From the NCBI RefSeq assembly GCF_024448985.1, contig NZ_JAMOII010000003.1, positions 310,001 to 374,000 on the forward strand: a DNA stretch of 64,000 nucleotides, in the 5' to 3' direction. Origin of the DNA: Stutzerimonas stutzeri (GTDB taxonomy: Bacteria > Pseudomonadota > Gammaproteobacteria > Pseudomonadales > Pseudomonadaceae). The translations under genes were made by a program, and so were the position numbers. Positions 17,757 to 30,181 of this stretch are shown piece by piece. The notes under the pieces were generated by a model. The model made no database searches, had not been told where the DNA came from, and worked only from the letters and a program-made list of their open reading frames with translations. The stretch's first letter is position 1. Each line of letters opens with the position of its first letter.

Positions 17757-19139
17757 TCAGATCGCGCGGGAAAAGAGCCGGGCGGGACGAGGCGGGCGAT
17801 TGTCGAACTGCATGCACACCGAGCTCGCCAGCAGGCGGCCGGCCGGCAGGATGCTGATGGTGTCTGCCTTGAGTTGAATGAGTCCGTCGGCAGCCATCTG
17901 CTCCAGAACTGGCCAGCTGTCCTTGAAATAGGTTTTGAAATCGATCCCGTGGGCGCTTTCGATTTCGTCGAAACGCAGTTCGAAATTACAGATCATCGCT
18001 TCGATCACCCGGTGCCTGATCCGGTCGTCCTCGCTGCATCGTAGCCCGCGAACCGTGGCCAGCTGCCCTTGATCCAGCATCTGCTGATAAAGCGTGATAT
18101 CGCTGTGGTTCTGGCAGTTCAGATCGCCGATCTGGCTGATCGCCGATACGCCGAGACCGATCAGATCGCAATGACCATGTGTGGTGTAGCCCTGAACGTT
18201 GCGTTTTAGTGTGCCGTCCTCCTGCGCCATTGCCAGCTCGTCATCAGGCAGGGCGAACTGATCCATGCCGATATAGCGGTAGCCGGAGCGGGTCAGTTGT
18301 TCCACGCTGTGTTGCAGCATTGCCAGCTGGTCGCTCGATGCGGGTAGGTCCGTGGCGCTTATTCGTCTCTGCGTCATGTGCCGTTCGGGTAGATGAACGT
18401 GATTTGAAACAGATATGCGATCAGGCTGCAGCGCAAGAACAGCTTCTACCGTGCGAGCGAAGCGTTCGCGGGTCTGCAGTGGCAGGCCATAGACGAGGTC
18501 CATATGTAGCGAGCGGTATTGCAGGGTCCGAGCTGCCTCGATGATCGTCTGGGTCTGCTCGATCGTCTGCGGCCGATTAATGGCTTGTTGTACATCTGGA
18601 TCCAGCGCCTGCAGACCCACACTTATCCGATTGAAGCCAAGCTCGCGGAGCAATCCCATCGTCGGCCAGCCCGCTTCGCGGGGATCGATTTCGATACTGA
18701 AGTCGGCGTGATCGTCGTCCTGCAGATTGAAATGCTTGCGCAGATGCGCCATCAGTCGTCGCAGATCGTCATGGCTGAGCAAGTTAGGCGTGCCGCCGCC
18801 GACATGCAGCTGCTCGACCACCTGATGCGGGGCGAGATGACAGGCAATCATCTCGATTTCCTGTTCCAGCCGTTGCAAATAGGATTGGATGCGGCTGCGG
18901 TCGCTCGTGATGACCTTGTTGCGGTGGCAGTGGTAGCAGGCCGTTGCGCAGAACGGTAGATGGATATAAAGCGAAAGCGGGCGGCTGGCCTGTCGACTGC
19001 GGCGCAATGCATGCAGCAGATCGAAAGAGCTCAGTCCCCCGCTGAACTGGAACGCCGCGGGATATGACGGGTGGCTCGGCCCAGCCTGACCGTAACGATG
19101 GATCAGGTCGGCATCCCAGCGAATGGCGTCGAGCATCAT
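17757..19139 (-). CDS. hemN: Oxygen-independent coproporphyrinogen III dehydrogenase
   Basis: A 460-residue radical-SAM enzyme that decarboxylates coproporphyrinogen III in haem synthesis without oxygen. The cluster motif is LPFCATACYHCHRNK near residues 62-76, with GGGTPNLL after it. The C-terminal HemN domain is complete. An ANR-type box lies 57 bp upstream of the start, matching anaerobic control known for this gene in pseudomonads. It is followed by fnrA 98 bp downstream. Confidence 0.95.
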   Translation of the reverse strand: MMLDAIRWDADLIHRYGQAGPSHPSYPAAFQFSGGLSSFDLLHALRRSRQASRPLSLYIHLPFCATACYHCHRNKVITSDRSRIQSYLQRLEQEIEMIACHLAPHQVVEQLHVGGGTPNLLSHDDLRRLMAHLRKHFNLQDDDHADFSIEIDPREAGWPTMGLLRELGFNRISVGLQALDPDVQQAINRPQTIEQTQTIIEAARTLQYRSLHMDLVYGLPLQTRERFARTVEAVLALQPDRISVSNHVHLPERHMTQRRISATDLPASSDQLAMLQHSVEQLTRSGYRYIGMDQFALPDDELAMAQEDGTLKRNVQGYTTHGHCDLIGLGVSAISQIGDLNCQNHSDITLYQQMLDQGQLATVRGLRCSEDDRIRHRVIEAMICNFELRFDEIESAHGIDFKTYFKDSWPVLEQMAADGLIQLKADTISILPAGRLLASSVCMQFDNRPPRPARLFSRAI

Positions 19140-19195
19140 ACGGTCTCGGTTTGACTGCGGTGACGGGATTCTAGGACTGGCGCTTCCGCGTAGAC

Positions 19196-19209
19196 TTGAC
19201 CTGTATCAA
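19196..19209. promoter_or_regulatory. ANR/FNR box before hemN
   Basis: TTGACCTGTATCAA differs from the consensus TTGAT-N4-ATCAA at one base. It lies 57 bp upstream of the hemN ATG, in the 197-bp interval shared with the divergent nadE gene. Its distance from nadE (about 127 bp) makes hemN the more likely target. Confidence 0.75.
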
Positions 19210-19336
19210 GCAAGTCCAGGCCCAGCGGTGGGCGCCGAGACCGGTGGCGCGGACATGGAGATTTATCGCCGAACCGTGGTCGGATTAGTCAAACTAGGGC
19301 TTGAACCGAAACCGTTCATCCGCATAGGAGACACAC

Positions 19337-20167
19337 ATGCATAGTCGCCAACAAGAGATCGCTGCCGCACTCAACGTTTGCTCACCGTTTGATGGGCCTG
19401 CAGCGGTCCAGGCCGATATCGATCGGCGGGTTGCCTTCATCCAGGCATGCCTGCGCGATTCGGGCATGAAAACTCTGGTTCTGGGGATCAGCGGTGGCGT
19501 CGATTCGACCACGGCTGGCCTGCTTGCTCAGCGTGCTGTGGAGGGGATGCGTGCTGCCGGGGAGGGCGACGATTACCGCTTCATTGCGGTCCGTCTGCCG
19601 TATCAGGTTCAGCATGACGAGGACGAAGCGCAGCTGGCGATTGACTCGATAAAGCCGGATGAATGCCATACGGTCAACATCGGCGCCGCAGTGCAGGGCT
19701 TGGCACGGGCGACCGAGGCGCTCGATGACTTGACTCCGGCGAAGCGCGACTTCGTGCTGGGCAACACCAAGGCGCGGATGCGCATGGTAGCTCAGTACAC
19801 CATTGCTAATGCACGACAAGGTCTGGTGATCGGCACCGATCATGCGGCCGAAGCGGTGATGGGATTCTTCACCAAATTCGGTGATGGCGCCTGTGACCTC
19901 ACACCGCTGGCTGGGCTGGTCAAGCATCAGGTGCGGGAATTGGCCGCCGCGTTAGGCGCGCCCGAGCAATTGGTCAAGAAGGTGCCGACAGCTGATCTGG
20001 AAGAGCTCTCGCCAGGCAAGCCGGACGAAGACGCGCATGGGGTGAGCTATCAGAATATCGATGCGTTCCTGCAAGGCCTGCCGGTTCCTGACGAGGCGGC
20101 TCGCATCATCGTCGAGACCTACGACAAGTCGGCACACAAGCGTCAAATGCCGAAAGAGCCGGACTAG
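19337..20167 (+). CDS. nadE: NH3-dependent NAD+ synthetase
   Basis: A 276-residue enzyme amidating nicotinic acid adenine dinucleotide to NAD+. The PP-loop motif [15 protein letters not shown] is near residue 48. There is no glutaminase domain, so it is the ammonia-dependent form. The [21 protein letters not shown] segment is typical. A GGAGACACAC ribosome site precedes the ATG. It sits, unusually, between hemN and the cco maturation genes. Confidence 0.95.
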   Translation: MHSRQQEIAAALNVCSPFDGPAAVQADIDRRVAFIQACLRDSGMKTLVLGISGGVDSTTAGLLAQRAVEGMRAAGEGDDYRFIAVRLPYQVQHDEDEAQLAIDSIKPDECHTVNIGAAVQGLARATEALDDLTPAKRDFVLGNTKARMRMVAQYTIANARQGLVIGTDHAAEAVMGFFTKFGDGACDLTPLAGLVKHQVRELAAALGAPEQLVKKVPTADLEELSPGKPDEDAHGVSYQNIDAFLQGLPVPDEAARIIVETYDKSAHKRQMPKEPD

Positions 20168-20170
20168 AGC

Positions 20171-20268
20171 AGCTTGAAGCTTGAAGCTTGAAGCTTGAAG
20201 CCGGAAGGAAGCTGGATGCACCGCAGGTAAATTAGACGGATTACCTGCCTGCGCTTCTTCCAGCTTCC
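20171..20268. repeat. Heptamer repeat (AGCTTGA)4 with nested inverted repeats
   Basis: Four copies of AGCTTGA begin at 20171. Then GGAAGCTGGA (20207-20216) pairs with TCCAGCTTCC (20259-20268), enclosing GCAGGTAA (20223-20230) paired with TTACCTGC (20241-20248). The units belong to the same family as the array before recR. It lies between the convergent ends of nadE and the TauE/SafE-like gene and may serve as a bidirectional transcription end. Confidence 0.85.
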
Positions 20269-20270
20269 AG

Positions 20271-20954
20271 TTAATGACCCATCAACCAGTGCTGATGCGG
20301 GCCGGGAAGTGTCCAAACGCCGAAAAGGATTACCGTGATGCCGCCGATCGTTCTCACGCCGCGTTTGCGTAATACCGCGGTGAGTCGTTCGGCGGCCAGG
20401 CCGGTCGCCAGGAGTACGGGCCAGGTGCCGATACCGAATGTCAGCATCAGCAGTGCACTGTCCAACGCGTCGCCTTGGCTCGCAGCCCATAGCAATGTGC
20501 TGTAGACCAGGCCGCAAGGTAGCCAACCCCAGAGCGTGCCAAGCAGCAAGGCTCGCGGCACGCTGCGGACCGGCATGAGCCGACTGGCGAAAGGTTGGAT
20601 GTGACGCCAGAGGCCGCGTCCTACTGCTTCGACACGCGTCAGTCCACTCCACCAGCCGGCCAGATAAAGCCCCATGCTGATGAGCAACACCGCGGCTACG
20701 ACTCGTAGCGCCATGGCGGCTGGGCTATTGGCTACTGCCCAGCCGGCCAGCCCGATGAGCAGACCCGCACTGGCGTAGCTGAGCACTCGTCCCAGGTTGT
20801 ATGCCAGCAGCAAACGCAGGCGTCTGCCGCGCTGTTGCGCCGGGATTGCCATGGTCAGTGCGCCCATCAGGCCGCCGCACATGCCCAGGCAGTGCCCGCC
20901 GCCCAGCAAGCCGAGTACGAATGCCGACACCAGCAGCGGCAATAGCTCAGTCAT
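20271..20954 (-). CDS. TauE/SafE-like membrane protein of the cco maturation cluster
   Basis: A 227-residue protein with about six hydrophobic segments. The N-terminal GLLGGGHCLGMCGGLMGAL motif with closely spaced cysteines and a histidine is typical of the UreH-type sulfite-exporter-like family found at the end of ccoGHIS clusters. It may act in copper or thiol handling for oxidase assembly; this is inference. The ATG at 20954 overlaps the ccoS stop by 8 bp, so it is the last gene of that operon. Confidence 0.85.
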   Translation of the reverse strand: MTELLPLLVSAFVLGLLGGGHCLGMCGGLMGALTMAIPAQQRGRRLRLLLAYNLGRVLSYASAGLLIGLAGWAVANSPAAMALRVVAAVLLISMGLYLAGWWSGLTRVEAVGRGLWRHIQPFASRLMPVRSVPRALLLGTLWGWLPCGLVYSTLLWAASQGDALDSALLMLTFGIGTWPVLLATGLAAERLTAVLRKRGVRTIGGITVILFGVWTLPGPHQHWLMGH

Positions 20955-21156
20955 GATCGTTTTTTCCCTCGTCGCTGCCCTTGTCCGCTTCTTCGATGCC
21001 GGCGCGATGCTTGGGGTCTTCCTCGTCGAACAGGATGCTGTGGGCAGGGCCGTCCAGATCGTCGTACTGGCCACTGTCGACCGCCCAGAAAAATACCCAG
21101 ATAGCCAGTGCGACCAGAACCACGGCGACGGGAATCAGAATGTAAAGTGCGGCCAT
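20947..21156 (-). CDS. ccoS: cbb3 oxidase maturation protein CcoS
   Basis: A 69-residue protein with one N-terminal membrane segment (ILIPVAVVLVALAIWVFFWAV), followed by SGQYDDLDGPAHSILFDEE, the hallmark of CcoS. In Rhodobacter it is needed to insert cofactors into CcoN. The frame is open upstream; the ATG at 21156 matches the family start. Confidence 0.92.
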   Translation of the reverse strand: MAALYILIPVAVVLVALAIWVFFWAVDSGQYDDLDGPAHSILFDEEDPKHRAGIEEADKGSDEGKNDHD

Positions 21157-21203
21157 AGCGGGTCTCCAGATGGGTTCGGCTACGCAGCCTTGGCAGACGC
21201 GGA

Positions 21204-23648
21204 CTATCCTACGCCCGGCAGAGCAGAATGTCGGGGCGCAGATGGAGCAGGCAGGCGCGTCAGTCGCAATGCATTGAGCACCACCACCAGTGAACTTGCC
21301 GACATGCCCAGGGCTGCCCACAACGGCGTTACCCAGCCGATGGCGGCGAATGGCAGAATCAAGCCGTTATACAGGCTCGCCCAGGCGAGGTTTTCGATGA
21401 TGATGCGACGGCTGCGGCGCGCCACGGCGAAAGCTTGCACCAGGCTGTCGAGCCGGTTGGTGAGCAGGACGGCATCGGCGCTGGTTTTGGCCAGGTCGGT
21501 CGCCGAGCCCATTGCTACGCTGATGTCCGCCGCAGCCAAAACCGGAGCGTCGTTGACGCCATCGCCAAGCATCAGCACGCGACGACCTTCGGCTTGCAGC
21601 CTTTGTAGATGGGCGAGTTTGTCGTTCGGGGTCATGCCAGCGTGTGCGTCTTCGATGCCGAGCTGTCGAGCGATTTCGCCAACCATCGGCGAGCTGTCAC
21701 CGGATAGCAGCACTGTTTTCCAGCCACGGTTTTTGCAAGCTTGCAGCAGTGCAGGCGCATCGCCGCGCAGACGGTCATCGAGCACTAACCACGCGAGTGG
21801 TCCCTGCGTGTCGCCAAGCAACAACCATTGGCCCTTGTCGCCCGGAATTTCGGGCGCGACGCCTGCATAGCCGGCCGCAACAAAGCCCGGCTGGCCAATA
21901 CGCAGAACGCGTCCAGCAACCGATCCCTGCAGGCCCAGCCCAGGAGTGCTGTCCACCGCATCGGCTGCTTGCGGCGCGCGGCCGAACGCTCTGGCGATCG
22001 GGTGCTCCGAGCGGTTTTCCAGCGCGGCGGCCAGCTCCAGGCATGCGTTGGCATCTAGCTCGCCCAGTGGCCGGACCTCGCTCAGCGTCAGACGTCCTTC
22101 GGTGAGGGTACCGGTCTTGTCGAAAATCACGGTATCGATCTGATTGAGCCCCTCCAGAACGTGCCCGCGGGTGAGCAGCAGCCCGAGCTTGTGCAGCGTC
22201 CCGGTGGCGGTAGTCAAGGCGGTCGGGGTGGCCAACGACAGCGCGCAGGGGCAGGTCGCGACCAGCAAGGCGAGAACGATCCAGAACGCGCGTTGAGGAT
22301 CAATCTGCCACCAGACGATGCCGACAACGGCAGCGGTCAGTAGCACGATCAGCAGGAACCACTGCGCGACACGATCGGCCAGCTCGGCGAGGCGTGGTTT
22401 ATCCGATTGGGCGCGCTCCAGCAGACCGACGATGGCGGAGAGGCGAGTGTTGTCACCCAGTGCCTGGACTTCTAGAGTCAGGGCGCCTTCGACGTTGAGG
22501 GTGCCGGCGGTAACCGCGTCGCCGATACTTCGTGGCTGCGGTAGATACTCTCCGGTAAGAACCGATTCATCGACGCTCGATTGCCCGCTGACGATGCGAC
22601 CATCGGCCGGGATCAGTGCGCCGGGATGTACCAGCACATGATCGCCGACCTGCAACTCGCTCAGCAGAATGCGTGCCGTCTGGCCTTTTTCGACGAGCTT
22701 CAGGCACGACGCCGGTAGCAGATTGACCAGCTGCGCAGTCGCTGCGGCCGTGCGTTCGCGTGCGCGGCGTTCGAGAAAGCGTCCGGCGAGCAGGAACAGG
22801 GCAAACATGCCCACGGCGTCGAAGTACAGCTCGCCCTGACCGGTCACTGTCGACCAGATCCCAGCGATGTAGGCTCCTCCGATCGCCAGCGATACCGAAA
22901 CGTCCATGCTCAGGTGGCGGGTACGCAAGTCCCGCAACGCGCCCTTGAAGAAGTCGGTGCAGCAATAGAAAACGATAGGCGTGGTGAGCACCAGCGCGGT
23001 CCAGCGCAGGGTGACGAAGAAGCTTTCTGAAAGATCCAGATTGAATTCCGGCCATGTCGCCATGGTTGCCATCATCACCTGCATCCAGAGCAACCCGGTC
23101 ACACCCAGTTGACGCATGCTGCGGCGGTTTTCCCGTGCGAGCTGTTCCGCCGCCTGATCGGCCTGGTAAGGATGAGCGGCATAGCCGATGCGCCGAAGTT
23201 CGGCGAGCAATTCGCTGAGCGGCAGGGCCGCGTCGTTCCAACGCACCCGCAAGCGATGATTGGAAAGATTGAGGTTGGCTTCGGCGACTCCATCGAATCC
23301 CCGCAGGTGTTTTTCGATCAGCCAACCACAAGCCGCGCAACTGATGCCCTCGATCATCAGTGAAGTGTCGGCCAGCTCGCCTTCGTGCTGCACGAACGGC
23401 TGTTGCACATCCTTGCGGTCGTAAAGTGCCAGCTCTTCGCTCAGCGCCTGCGGCAGGGCGCCGGGATTGATGGAGGTATCGCTGCGATGCAGATAGTAGC
23501 TTTCCAGACCGCCTTGAATGATCGCTTCTGCGACCGCCTGGCAACCTGGACAGCAAAGCGCCCGCTGTTCATTGAGAACGCGGGCGTGAAAGGCGCTGCC
23601 GGCGGGAACCGGCAGGCCGCAGTGAAAGCAGGGGGTTGGGTTCGCCAT
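21204..23648 (-). CDS. ccoI: Copper-transporting P1B-type ATPase CcoI
   Basis: An 814-residue P-type ATPase that delivers copper for cbb3 oxidase assembly. The N-terminus has an extra zinc-ribbon-like CFHCGLPV region, then a heavy-metal domain with [11 protein letters not shown] near residue 95. The transmembrane CPC motif is [16 protein letters not shown]. The phosphorylation site is [10 protein letters not shown] and the hinge is [21 protein letters not shown]. It starts 7 bp after ccoH. Confidence 0.95.
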   Translation of the reverse strand: MANPTPCFHCGLPVPAGSAFHARVLNEQRALCCPGCQAVAEAIIQGGLESYYLHRSDTSINPGALPQALSEELALYDRKDVQQPFVQHEGELADTSLMIEGISCAACGWLIEKHLRGFDGVAEANLNLSNHRLRVRWNDAALPLSELLAELRRIGYAAHPYQADQAAEQLARENRRSMRQLGVTGLLWMQVMMATMATWPEFNLDLSESFFVTLRWTALVLTTPIVFYCCTDFFKGALRDLRTRHLSMDVSVSLAIGGAYIAGIWSTVTGQGELYFDAVGMFALFLLAGRFLERRARERTAAATAQLVNLLPASCLKLVEKGQTARILLSELQVGDHVLVHPGALIPADGRIVSGQSSVDESVLTGEYLPQPRSIGDAVTAGTLNVEGALTLEVQALGDNTRLSAIVGLLERAQSDKPRLAELADRVAQWFLLIVLLTAAVVGIVWWQIDPQRAFWIVLALLVATCPCALSLATPTALTTATGTLHKLGLLLTRGHVLEGLNQIDTVIFDKTGTLTEGRLTLSEVRPLGELDANACLELAAALENRSEHPIARAFGRAPQAADAVDSTPGLGLQGSVAGRVLRIGQPGFVAAGYAGVAPEIPGDKGQWLLLGDTQGPLAWLVLDDRLRGDAPALLQACKNRGWKTVLLSGDSSPMVGEIARQLGIEDAHAGMTPNDKLAHLQRLQAEGRRVLMLGDGVNDAPVLAAADISVAMGSATDLAKTSADAVLLTNRLDSLVQAFAVARRSRRIIIENLAWASLYNGLILPFAAIGWVTPLWAALGMSASSLVVVLNALRLTRLPAPSAPRHSALPGVG

Positions 23649-23655
23649 CGACCGG

Positions 23656-24162
23656 TCAGTAGCTTAATTCGAGCTTCTGGCCGCTCACGATGTCCTTTTC
23701 CTCGAACAGACGCCAATCCTGATCGCCCTCGCGACCGAGCAATTCGACATAACGCCGGCCAGTGACCGGCTCTTGCATCTGCCCTTGGTAGAAGCCGTTA
23801 CCCTGGGGTTGGAGCACGATGCGGCGGTCGCGTTCGGGCTGAGTGGGGGAGAGCAGGTTGAGTACCAGTTGCTGTGGCCCGCTATGGCCGCTCAACTGTA
23901 CCTCGGCCAGCCCACGATCGTCGTTGAGCGTCAGCTGTGCCTGTACTTGCAAGCGCTCGGCGAGCTTTTCGCGCTCCAGCGACTGGTTGATGCCCTTGCC
24001 GGCATCGTAATAATTGTCCGATACCAGCGTGTCGGAATTGCGGATCGCGATGACCAGCATCGAGGTGCCGAGGATCACCGACATCATCAGGATGCCGATG
24101 ACGAACCAGGCCCAGAATTGCTTGTACCAACGGCTATTTTCAGTATCGGAGGATGCTTTCAT
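23656..24162 (-). CDS. ccoH: cbb3 oxidase assembly protein CcoH
   Basis: A 168-residue FixH-family protein with one N-terminal membrane anchor ([20 protein letters not shown]) followed by [19 protein letters not shown], the conserved FixH segment, and a periplasmic beta-rich domain. It stabilises assembling cbb3 oxidase. It lies 11 bp after ccoG and 7 bp before ccoI. Confidence 0.93.
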   Translation of the reverse strand: MKASSDTENSRWYKQFWAWFVIGILMMSVILGTSMLVIAIRNSDTLVSDNYYDAGKGINQSLEREKLAERLQVQAQLTLNDDRGLAEVQLSGHSGPQQLVLNLLSPTQPERDRRIVLQPQGNGFYQGQMQEPVTGRRYVELLGREGDQDWRLFEEKDIVSGQKLELSY

Positions 24163-24173
24163 GTACTACCTGT

Positions 24174-25586
24174 TCAACGAATGCTGGGGCCGATGAAGCG
24201 GCTTTCGGCTTCATCTTCGATTGCGGAATCGTCTGCCGATCTGATGTGGAAGACTATTTCATTGGTGCTCGATGGAAGTTGTTCCGGTGCGACCGAAAGC
24301 TCCACCGGGACCGTGACCAGCTCGCCAGCGGCGGCGTGGATCTCGTTGCGGCCTTCGTATTGCAGGCCGTCCAGCCCAGTGGCTTCGATGATGAAGGTCT
24401 GCTCGTTCTGAGCCTTGTTCATCACTTTCAGCGTATAAACGTTCTCGATCCTGCCTTGCTCGTTCTCGCGATAGAGCATGCGGTCCTTGAGTACGTCGAG
24501 CTTGACTAGTGCGCGGTCCGAGACGGAATACGCAAACACAGCCATCATCGCAAGCAATGCGATGGCATAGCCGATCAGTCTCGGCCGAGCTAGCCGGGTT
24601 TTCTGCCCCGACAGGTTGTGCTCCGTGGTGTAGCTGATCAGACCCCTTGGGTAGTTCATCTTGTCCATGATGGTGTCGCAGGCGTCGATGCAGGCCGCGC
24701 AGCCGATGCACTCGACTTGCAGGCCGTCGCGAATGTCGATGCCGGTCGGGCAGACTTGTACGCACATGGTGCAATCGATGCAGTCACCGAGGCCCAGGGC
24801 CTTGTAGTCGGCGTCCTTCTTGCGCGGGCCGCGGCGCTCGCCACGGCGCGGGTCGTAGGAAACGATCAGCGTATCCTTGTCGAACATCACGCTCTGGAAG
24901 CGCGCGTAGGGACACATGTAGATGCACACCTGCTCGCGCAGGAAACCGGCGTTGCCATAGGTGGCGAGGGTGAAGAAGCCGACCCAGAACAGCGCCCAGC
25001 CGCCGACTTCCAGTGTGAATAGGTCCGGCACCAATTCACGAATCGGCGTGAAGTAGCCGACGAAGGTAATACCGACGACCAGCGAAACGCCCAGCCAGAT
25101 GGCATGTTTGGCCAGCCTGCGCCCAAATTTACCGGCGCTCATCGGGGCATTGTCGAGCTTCATACGCTGGTTGCGATCACCTTCGGTGATCTTTTCCGCC
25201 CACATGAATACCCAGGTGAACACGCTCTGGGGGCAGGTGTAGCCACACCAGACGCGGCCAGCGAATACGGTGATGAAGAACAGTCCAAACGCGCAGATGA
25301 TCAGCAGCGCGGAAAGAAGAATGAAATCCTGTGGCCAGAAGGTAGCGCCAAAAATATAGAACTTGCGCTCGGGCAGGTCCCACCAGACGGCCTGGCGACC
25401 GTTCCAGTTAAGCCATACGGTGCCGAAATAGAGCGCGAACAGCAGCGCACCGCCGACGAGTCGCAGGTTGCGGAACAGGCCGGTAAAGGAGCGTGTGTAG
25501 ATTTTTTCGCGGGCGGCGTAGAGGTCGGATGAAGCATTGACCTTGGCCGGAGGAGTTACATCATGGACGGGAATTTGCTCAGACAT
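24174..25586 (-). CDS. ccoG: cbb3 oxidase accessory protein CcoG (RdxA/FixG)
   Basis: A 470-residue membrane iron-sulfur protein, thought to reduce copper for oxidase assembly. It has about five hydrophobic segments, a polyferredoxin-like GRVWCGYTCPQSVF motif, and two 4Fe-4S sets: CIDCTMCVQVCPTG and CIGCAACIDACD. A periplasmic C-terminal immunoglobulin-like domain follows. I chose the ATG at 25586 because MSEQIPVHDV is the family-like start. Confidence 0.94.
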   Translation of the reverse strand: MSEQIPVHDVTPPAKVNASSDLYAAREKIYTRSFTGLFRNLRLVGGALLFALYFGTVWLNWNGRQAVWWDLPERKFYIFGATFWPQDFILLSALLIICAFGLFFITVFAGRVWCGYTCPQSVFTWVFMWAEKITEGDRNQRMKLDNAPMSAGKFGRRLAKHAIWLGVSLVVGITFVGYFTPIRELVPDLFTLEVGGWALFWVGFFTLATYGNAGFLREQVCIYMCPYARFQSVMFDKDTLIVSYDPRRGERRGPRKKDADYKALGLGDCIDCTMCVQVCPTGIDIRDGLQVECIGCAACIDACDTIMDKMNYPRGLISYTTEHNLSGQKTRLARPRLIGYAIALLAMMAVFAYSVSDRALVKLDVLKDRMLYRENEQGRIENVYTLKVMNKAQNEQTFIIEATGLDGLQYEGRNEIHAAAGELVTVPVELSVAPEQLPSSTNEIVFHIRSADDSAIEDEAESRFIGPSIR

Positions 25587-25722
25587 CGAATGCGTACCAC
25601 GGCGGAGGGTGAGTGTCCCGGTCAATACGTGTCGACCGTGATCCTTAGCTGACCTGTTGCAAATGGTACGCCTCGATAGCCGGCATCAGGTGCGACCGTA
25701 AGTCGCGCCTGTGCGGGTTGGA

Positions 25723-26640
25723 TCAGTTCTCCGGCTGTTGCGAGAGGCTGTACACATAAGCCGCCAGCAAATGCACCTTGTCATTGCCAAGGATGTGTTC
25801 CTGGGCTGGCATGCGACCGTTTCGGCCATAGCGCAGGGTCTGCTGAATCTGACCGAAGCTCGAGCCGTACAGCCAGACGTTGTCGGTCAGGTTCGGTGCG
25901 CCCATGGCTTCGGTGCCTTTACCGTCGGCTCCATGACAGGCTACGCAGTTGGCAGCGAAGATCTTTTGACCCTGCTCAACGTCGGCGTTGATGCCTTCAG
26001 GAATCTCCCGGCCGGACAGAGTACGGACGTAACCAGCCACGTTGCGAATGCCTTCTTCACCGATCACATCACGCCACGCCGGCATGACGGCCTGACGTCC
26101 ACCCATGATGGTGGTCTTGATGGTTTCGGGCGCGCCGCCCCACAGCCAGTCATGGTCGGTCAGGTTGGGGAAGCCGTAGGCACCTTTGGCGTCCGAGCCA
26201 TGGCAGACGGAGCAGTTGGAAGCGAACAGGCGGCCACCCATTTTCAGGGCTTGCGGATCCTGCGCCACTTGCTCGACCGGCATCGCTGCGAACTTGGCGT
26301 AGAGCGGGCCGTACTGTTCGTTTGCCTTGTCGACTTCACGCTGCCATTCCTTGACCTGGGTCCAGCCACCTTCATAGCCGGGCATCACGCCTTTCCAGTT
26401 ACCCAGGCCTGGGTACAGAACCAGATAGCCAAGGGCAAAGATCACGGTGGCGACGAACAGCATGAACCACCAGCGCGGGAGCGGGTTGTCATACTCCTCG
26501 ATACCGTCATAGGAATGGCCGACGGTTTCTTCGGTGCTGTCGTGGCGTTGTCCCTTGCGAGTCGCAAGCAGCAGCCAGACCAGTGCCGCAATGGTCCCCA
26601 GGCTGAGCAGGGTGATATACCAACTCCAAAACGAGGTCAT
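25723..26640 (-). CDS. ccoP: cbb3 cytochrome oxidase subunit III CcoP (proximal operon)
   Basis: A 305-residue dihaem cytochrome c that passes electrons to the oxidase core. Two N-terminal membrane segments precede two haem-binding sites, [11 protein letters not shown] (near residue 142) and [11 protein letters not shown] (near residue 232). Its ATG directly abuts the ccoQ stop. It is the last gene of the complete ccoNOQP operon, next to ccoGHIS. Confidence 0.95.
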   Translation of the reverse strand: MTSFWSWYITLLSLGTIAALVWLLLATRKGQRHDSTEETVGHSYDGIEEYDNPLPRWWFMLFVATVIFALGYLVLYPGLGNWKGVMPGYEGGWTQVKEWQREVDKANEQYGPLYAKFAAMPVEQVAQDPQALKMGGRLFASNCSVCHGSDAKGAYGFPNLTDHDWLWGGAPETIKTTIMGGRQAVMPAWRDVIGEEGIRNVAGYVRTLSGREIPEGINADVEQGQKIFAANCVACHGADGKGTEAMGAPNLTDNVWLYGSSFGQIQQTLRYGRNGRMPAQEHILGNDKVHLLAAYVYSLSQQPEN

Positions 26641-26823
26641 CTATTTCTTACTCCTGGAAGCTTCTTCTTCACGCTTCTTGGCGTCGGGCTCGTCTGCGAA
26701 GGGCAAGTTGGCGGCTTCATCGAAGCTTTTCTTGCGTTTGCTGCTGTAGGCCCAGAGCACGATGCCAATGAAGGCGACGAAAACAAGAATGGTGCCCAGA
26801 CCGCGAAGAGTCCCGATTTCCAT
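26641..26823 (-). CDS. ccoQ: cbb3 oxidase subunit CcoQ
   Basis: A 60-residue single-pass membrane protein (LGTILVFVAFIGIVLWAYSS) with a charged C-terminal tail, the usual CcoQ form. It stabilises the oxidase complex. It lies between ccoO and ccoP, and the second oxidase operon upstream lacks it. Confidence 0.92.
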   Translation of the reverse strand: MEIGTLRGLGTILVFVAFIGIVLWAYSSKRKKSFDEAANLPFADEPDAKKREEEASRSKK

Positions 26824-26829
26824 GGTGCG

Positions 26830-27441
<612 letters not shown>

Positions 27442-27452
27442 TTAACGGTTCC

Positions 27453-29030
<1,578 letters not shown>

Positions 29031-29049
29031 TCACATCATGCTGATGTGA
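29031..29049. promoter_or_regulatory. Perfect palindrome upstream of the proximal ccoN
   Basis: TCACATCATGCTGATGTGA is a perfect inverted repeat with 8-bp arms and a 3-bp centre, about 150 bp before the ccoN ATG. It looks like a dimer operator. Its arms read opposite to a CRP/Vfr site (TGTGA-N6-TCACA), so it is not an ordinary Vfr box. The binding protein is unknown. Confidence 0.5.
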
Positions 29050-29201
29050 TGAATCGAGGGCTTCGCCTTGTAGTTCTGCGGGGGTTCGGCGAGTGGGGAG
29101 GAATATAGAAGCAGGCGGGCTGAAGGGCAAACGGGGAGTGGGGTGAGCGGTCTGCGACAGAGCGTCGCACTGGCACTTTTATAATGAGGATTGATTTGGA
29201 A

Positions 29202-29227
29202 CAGGGCGGTATCGCAATACCGCCCTG
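29202..29227 (-). terminator. Terminator after the distal cco operon
   Basis: An 11-bp perfect stem, CAGGGCGGTAT (29202-29212) with ATACCGCCCTG (29217-29227) and a 4-base loop, lies just after the ccoP stop on the minus strand. The following bases are only moderately T-rich. It ends the ccoNOP transcript. Confidence 0.8.
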
Positions 29228-29234
29228 CCATGAT

Positions 29235-30170
29235 TTATTGCTTCGCCAGGCGTTCTGACTGTTGCGAGAGACTGTAAACGTAAGCGGCCAGCAAGTGCAC
29301 CTTATCGTTGCCCAGGTATTGCTCCTGCGCCGGCATCTGGCCGTTGCGGCCGTGGCGGATGGTCTGCTGCAGTTGCGGCAGGCTGGAGCCATAGATCCAG
29401 CCGGCGGGGTTGGTCAGGTTCGGCGCACCCAGTGCGGCCATCCCTTCACCGTTCGAGCCATGGCAGACCGAGCAGGTTTGGGTATAGACCTGAGCGCCAG
29501 CGACGACATCCGCGTCGCTACCTTCCGGCAGCGATAGGCCGGCCAGGTCGCCGCGCACATAAGCCGCGACGTTCTTCACGCCTTCTTCACCGATGACCTG
29601 TCCCCAGGCCGGCATTGCCGCGACACGGCCATGGAGGATGGAGGCCTTGATGGTTTCAGCGTCGCCGCCCCAACGCCAATCGTTGTCGGCGAGATTGGGG
29701 AAGCCATTCGCGCCCTTGGCGTCCGAGCCATGGCAAACCGAACAGTAGTTGGCGAAGAGACGACCACCAATCTTCAAGGCGCGTTCATCCTGGGCGACTT
29801 GCTCGACATCCATGGCCGAGTATTTGGCGAAGATCGGACCGAACGTGGCATCGGCCTGATCGACTTCACGCTGCCATTGCTTTTCCTGCGTCCAACCGTC
29901 TTCGTAGCCGGGGAACACGCCTTTCCAGTTGCCCAGGCCCGGATAGATGATCAGGTAGAGGATGCCGAACACCAGGGTACCGATGAACAGCCAGAACCAC
30001 CACTTGGGCAGCGGATTGTCATACTCCTCGATGCCGTCGAAGGAATGCCCCATGGTCTTGTCGGTCGTACCGGCCGACTCGCCCTTGCGGGTGGCGAAGA
30101 TCAGCCAGAACAGCGCTACGATGGTGCCCAGCGTCAGCAGGGCGATGTATCCACTCCAGAAAGTGCTCAT
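29235..30170 (-). CDS. ccoP: cbb3 cytochrome oxidase subunit III CcoP (distal operon)
   Basis: A 311-residue dihaem cytochrome c paralogous to the copy at 25723. Haem sites are [11 protein letters not shown] and [11 protein letters not shown]. It is much less like its paralogue than CcoO is. A GGAGTAG ribosome site precedes the ATG, and a strong hairpin lies immediately before that site. No ccoQ gene separates it from ccoO. Confidence 0.95.
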   Translation of the reverse strand: MSTFWSGYIALLTLGTIVALFWLIFATRKGESAGTTDKTMGHSFDGIEEYDNPLPKWWFWLFIGTLVFGILYLIIYPGLGNWKGVFPGYEDGWTQEKQWQREVDQADATFGPIFAKYSAMDVEQVAQDERALKIGGRLFANYCSVCHGSDAKGANGFPNLADNDWRWGGDAETIKASILHGRVAAMPAWGQVIGEEGVKNVAAYVRGDLAGLSLPEGSDADVVAGAQVYTQTCSVCHGSNGEGMAALGAPNLTNPAGWIYGSSLPQLQQTIRHGRNGQMPAQEQYLGNDKVHLLAAYVYSLSQQSERLAKQ

Positions 30171-30181
30171 GTGCTACTCCT

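Noticed and set aside
29180-29204. TATAAT on the plus strand and a TTGATTTGGAACAG half ANR site between the cbb3 operons
   Set aside because: The TATAAT has no good -35 and would drive antisense transcription into ccoP; the second ANR half-site has two mismatches.
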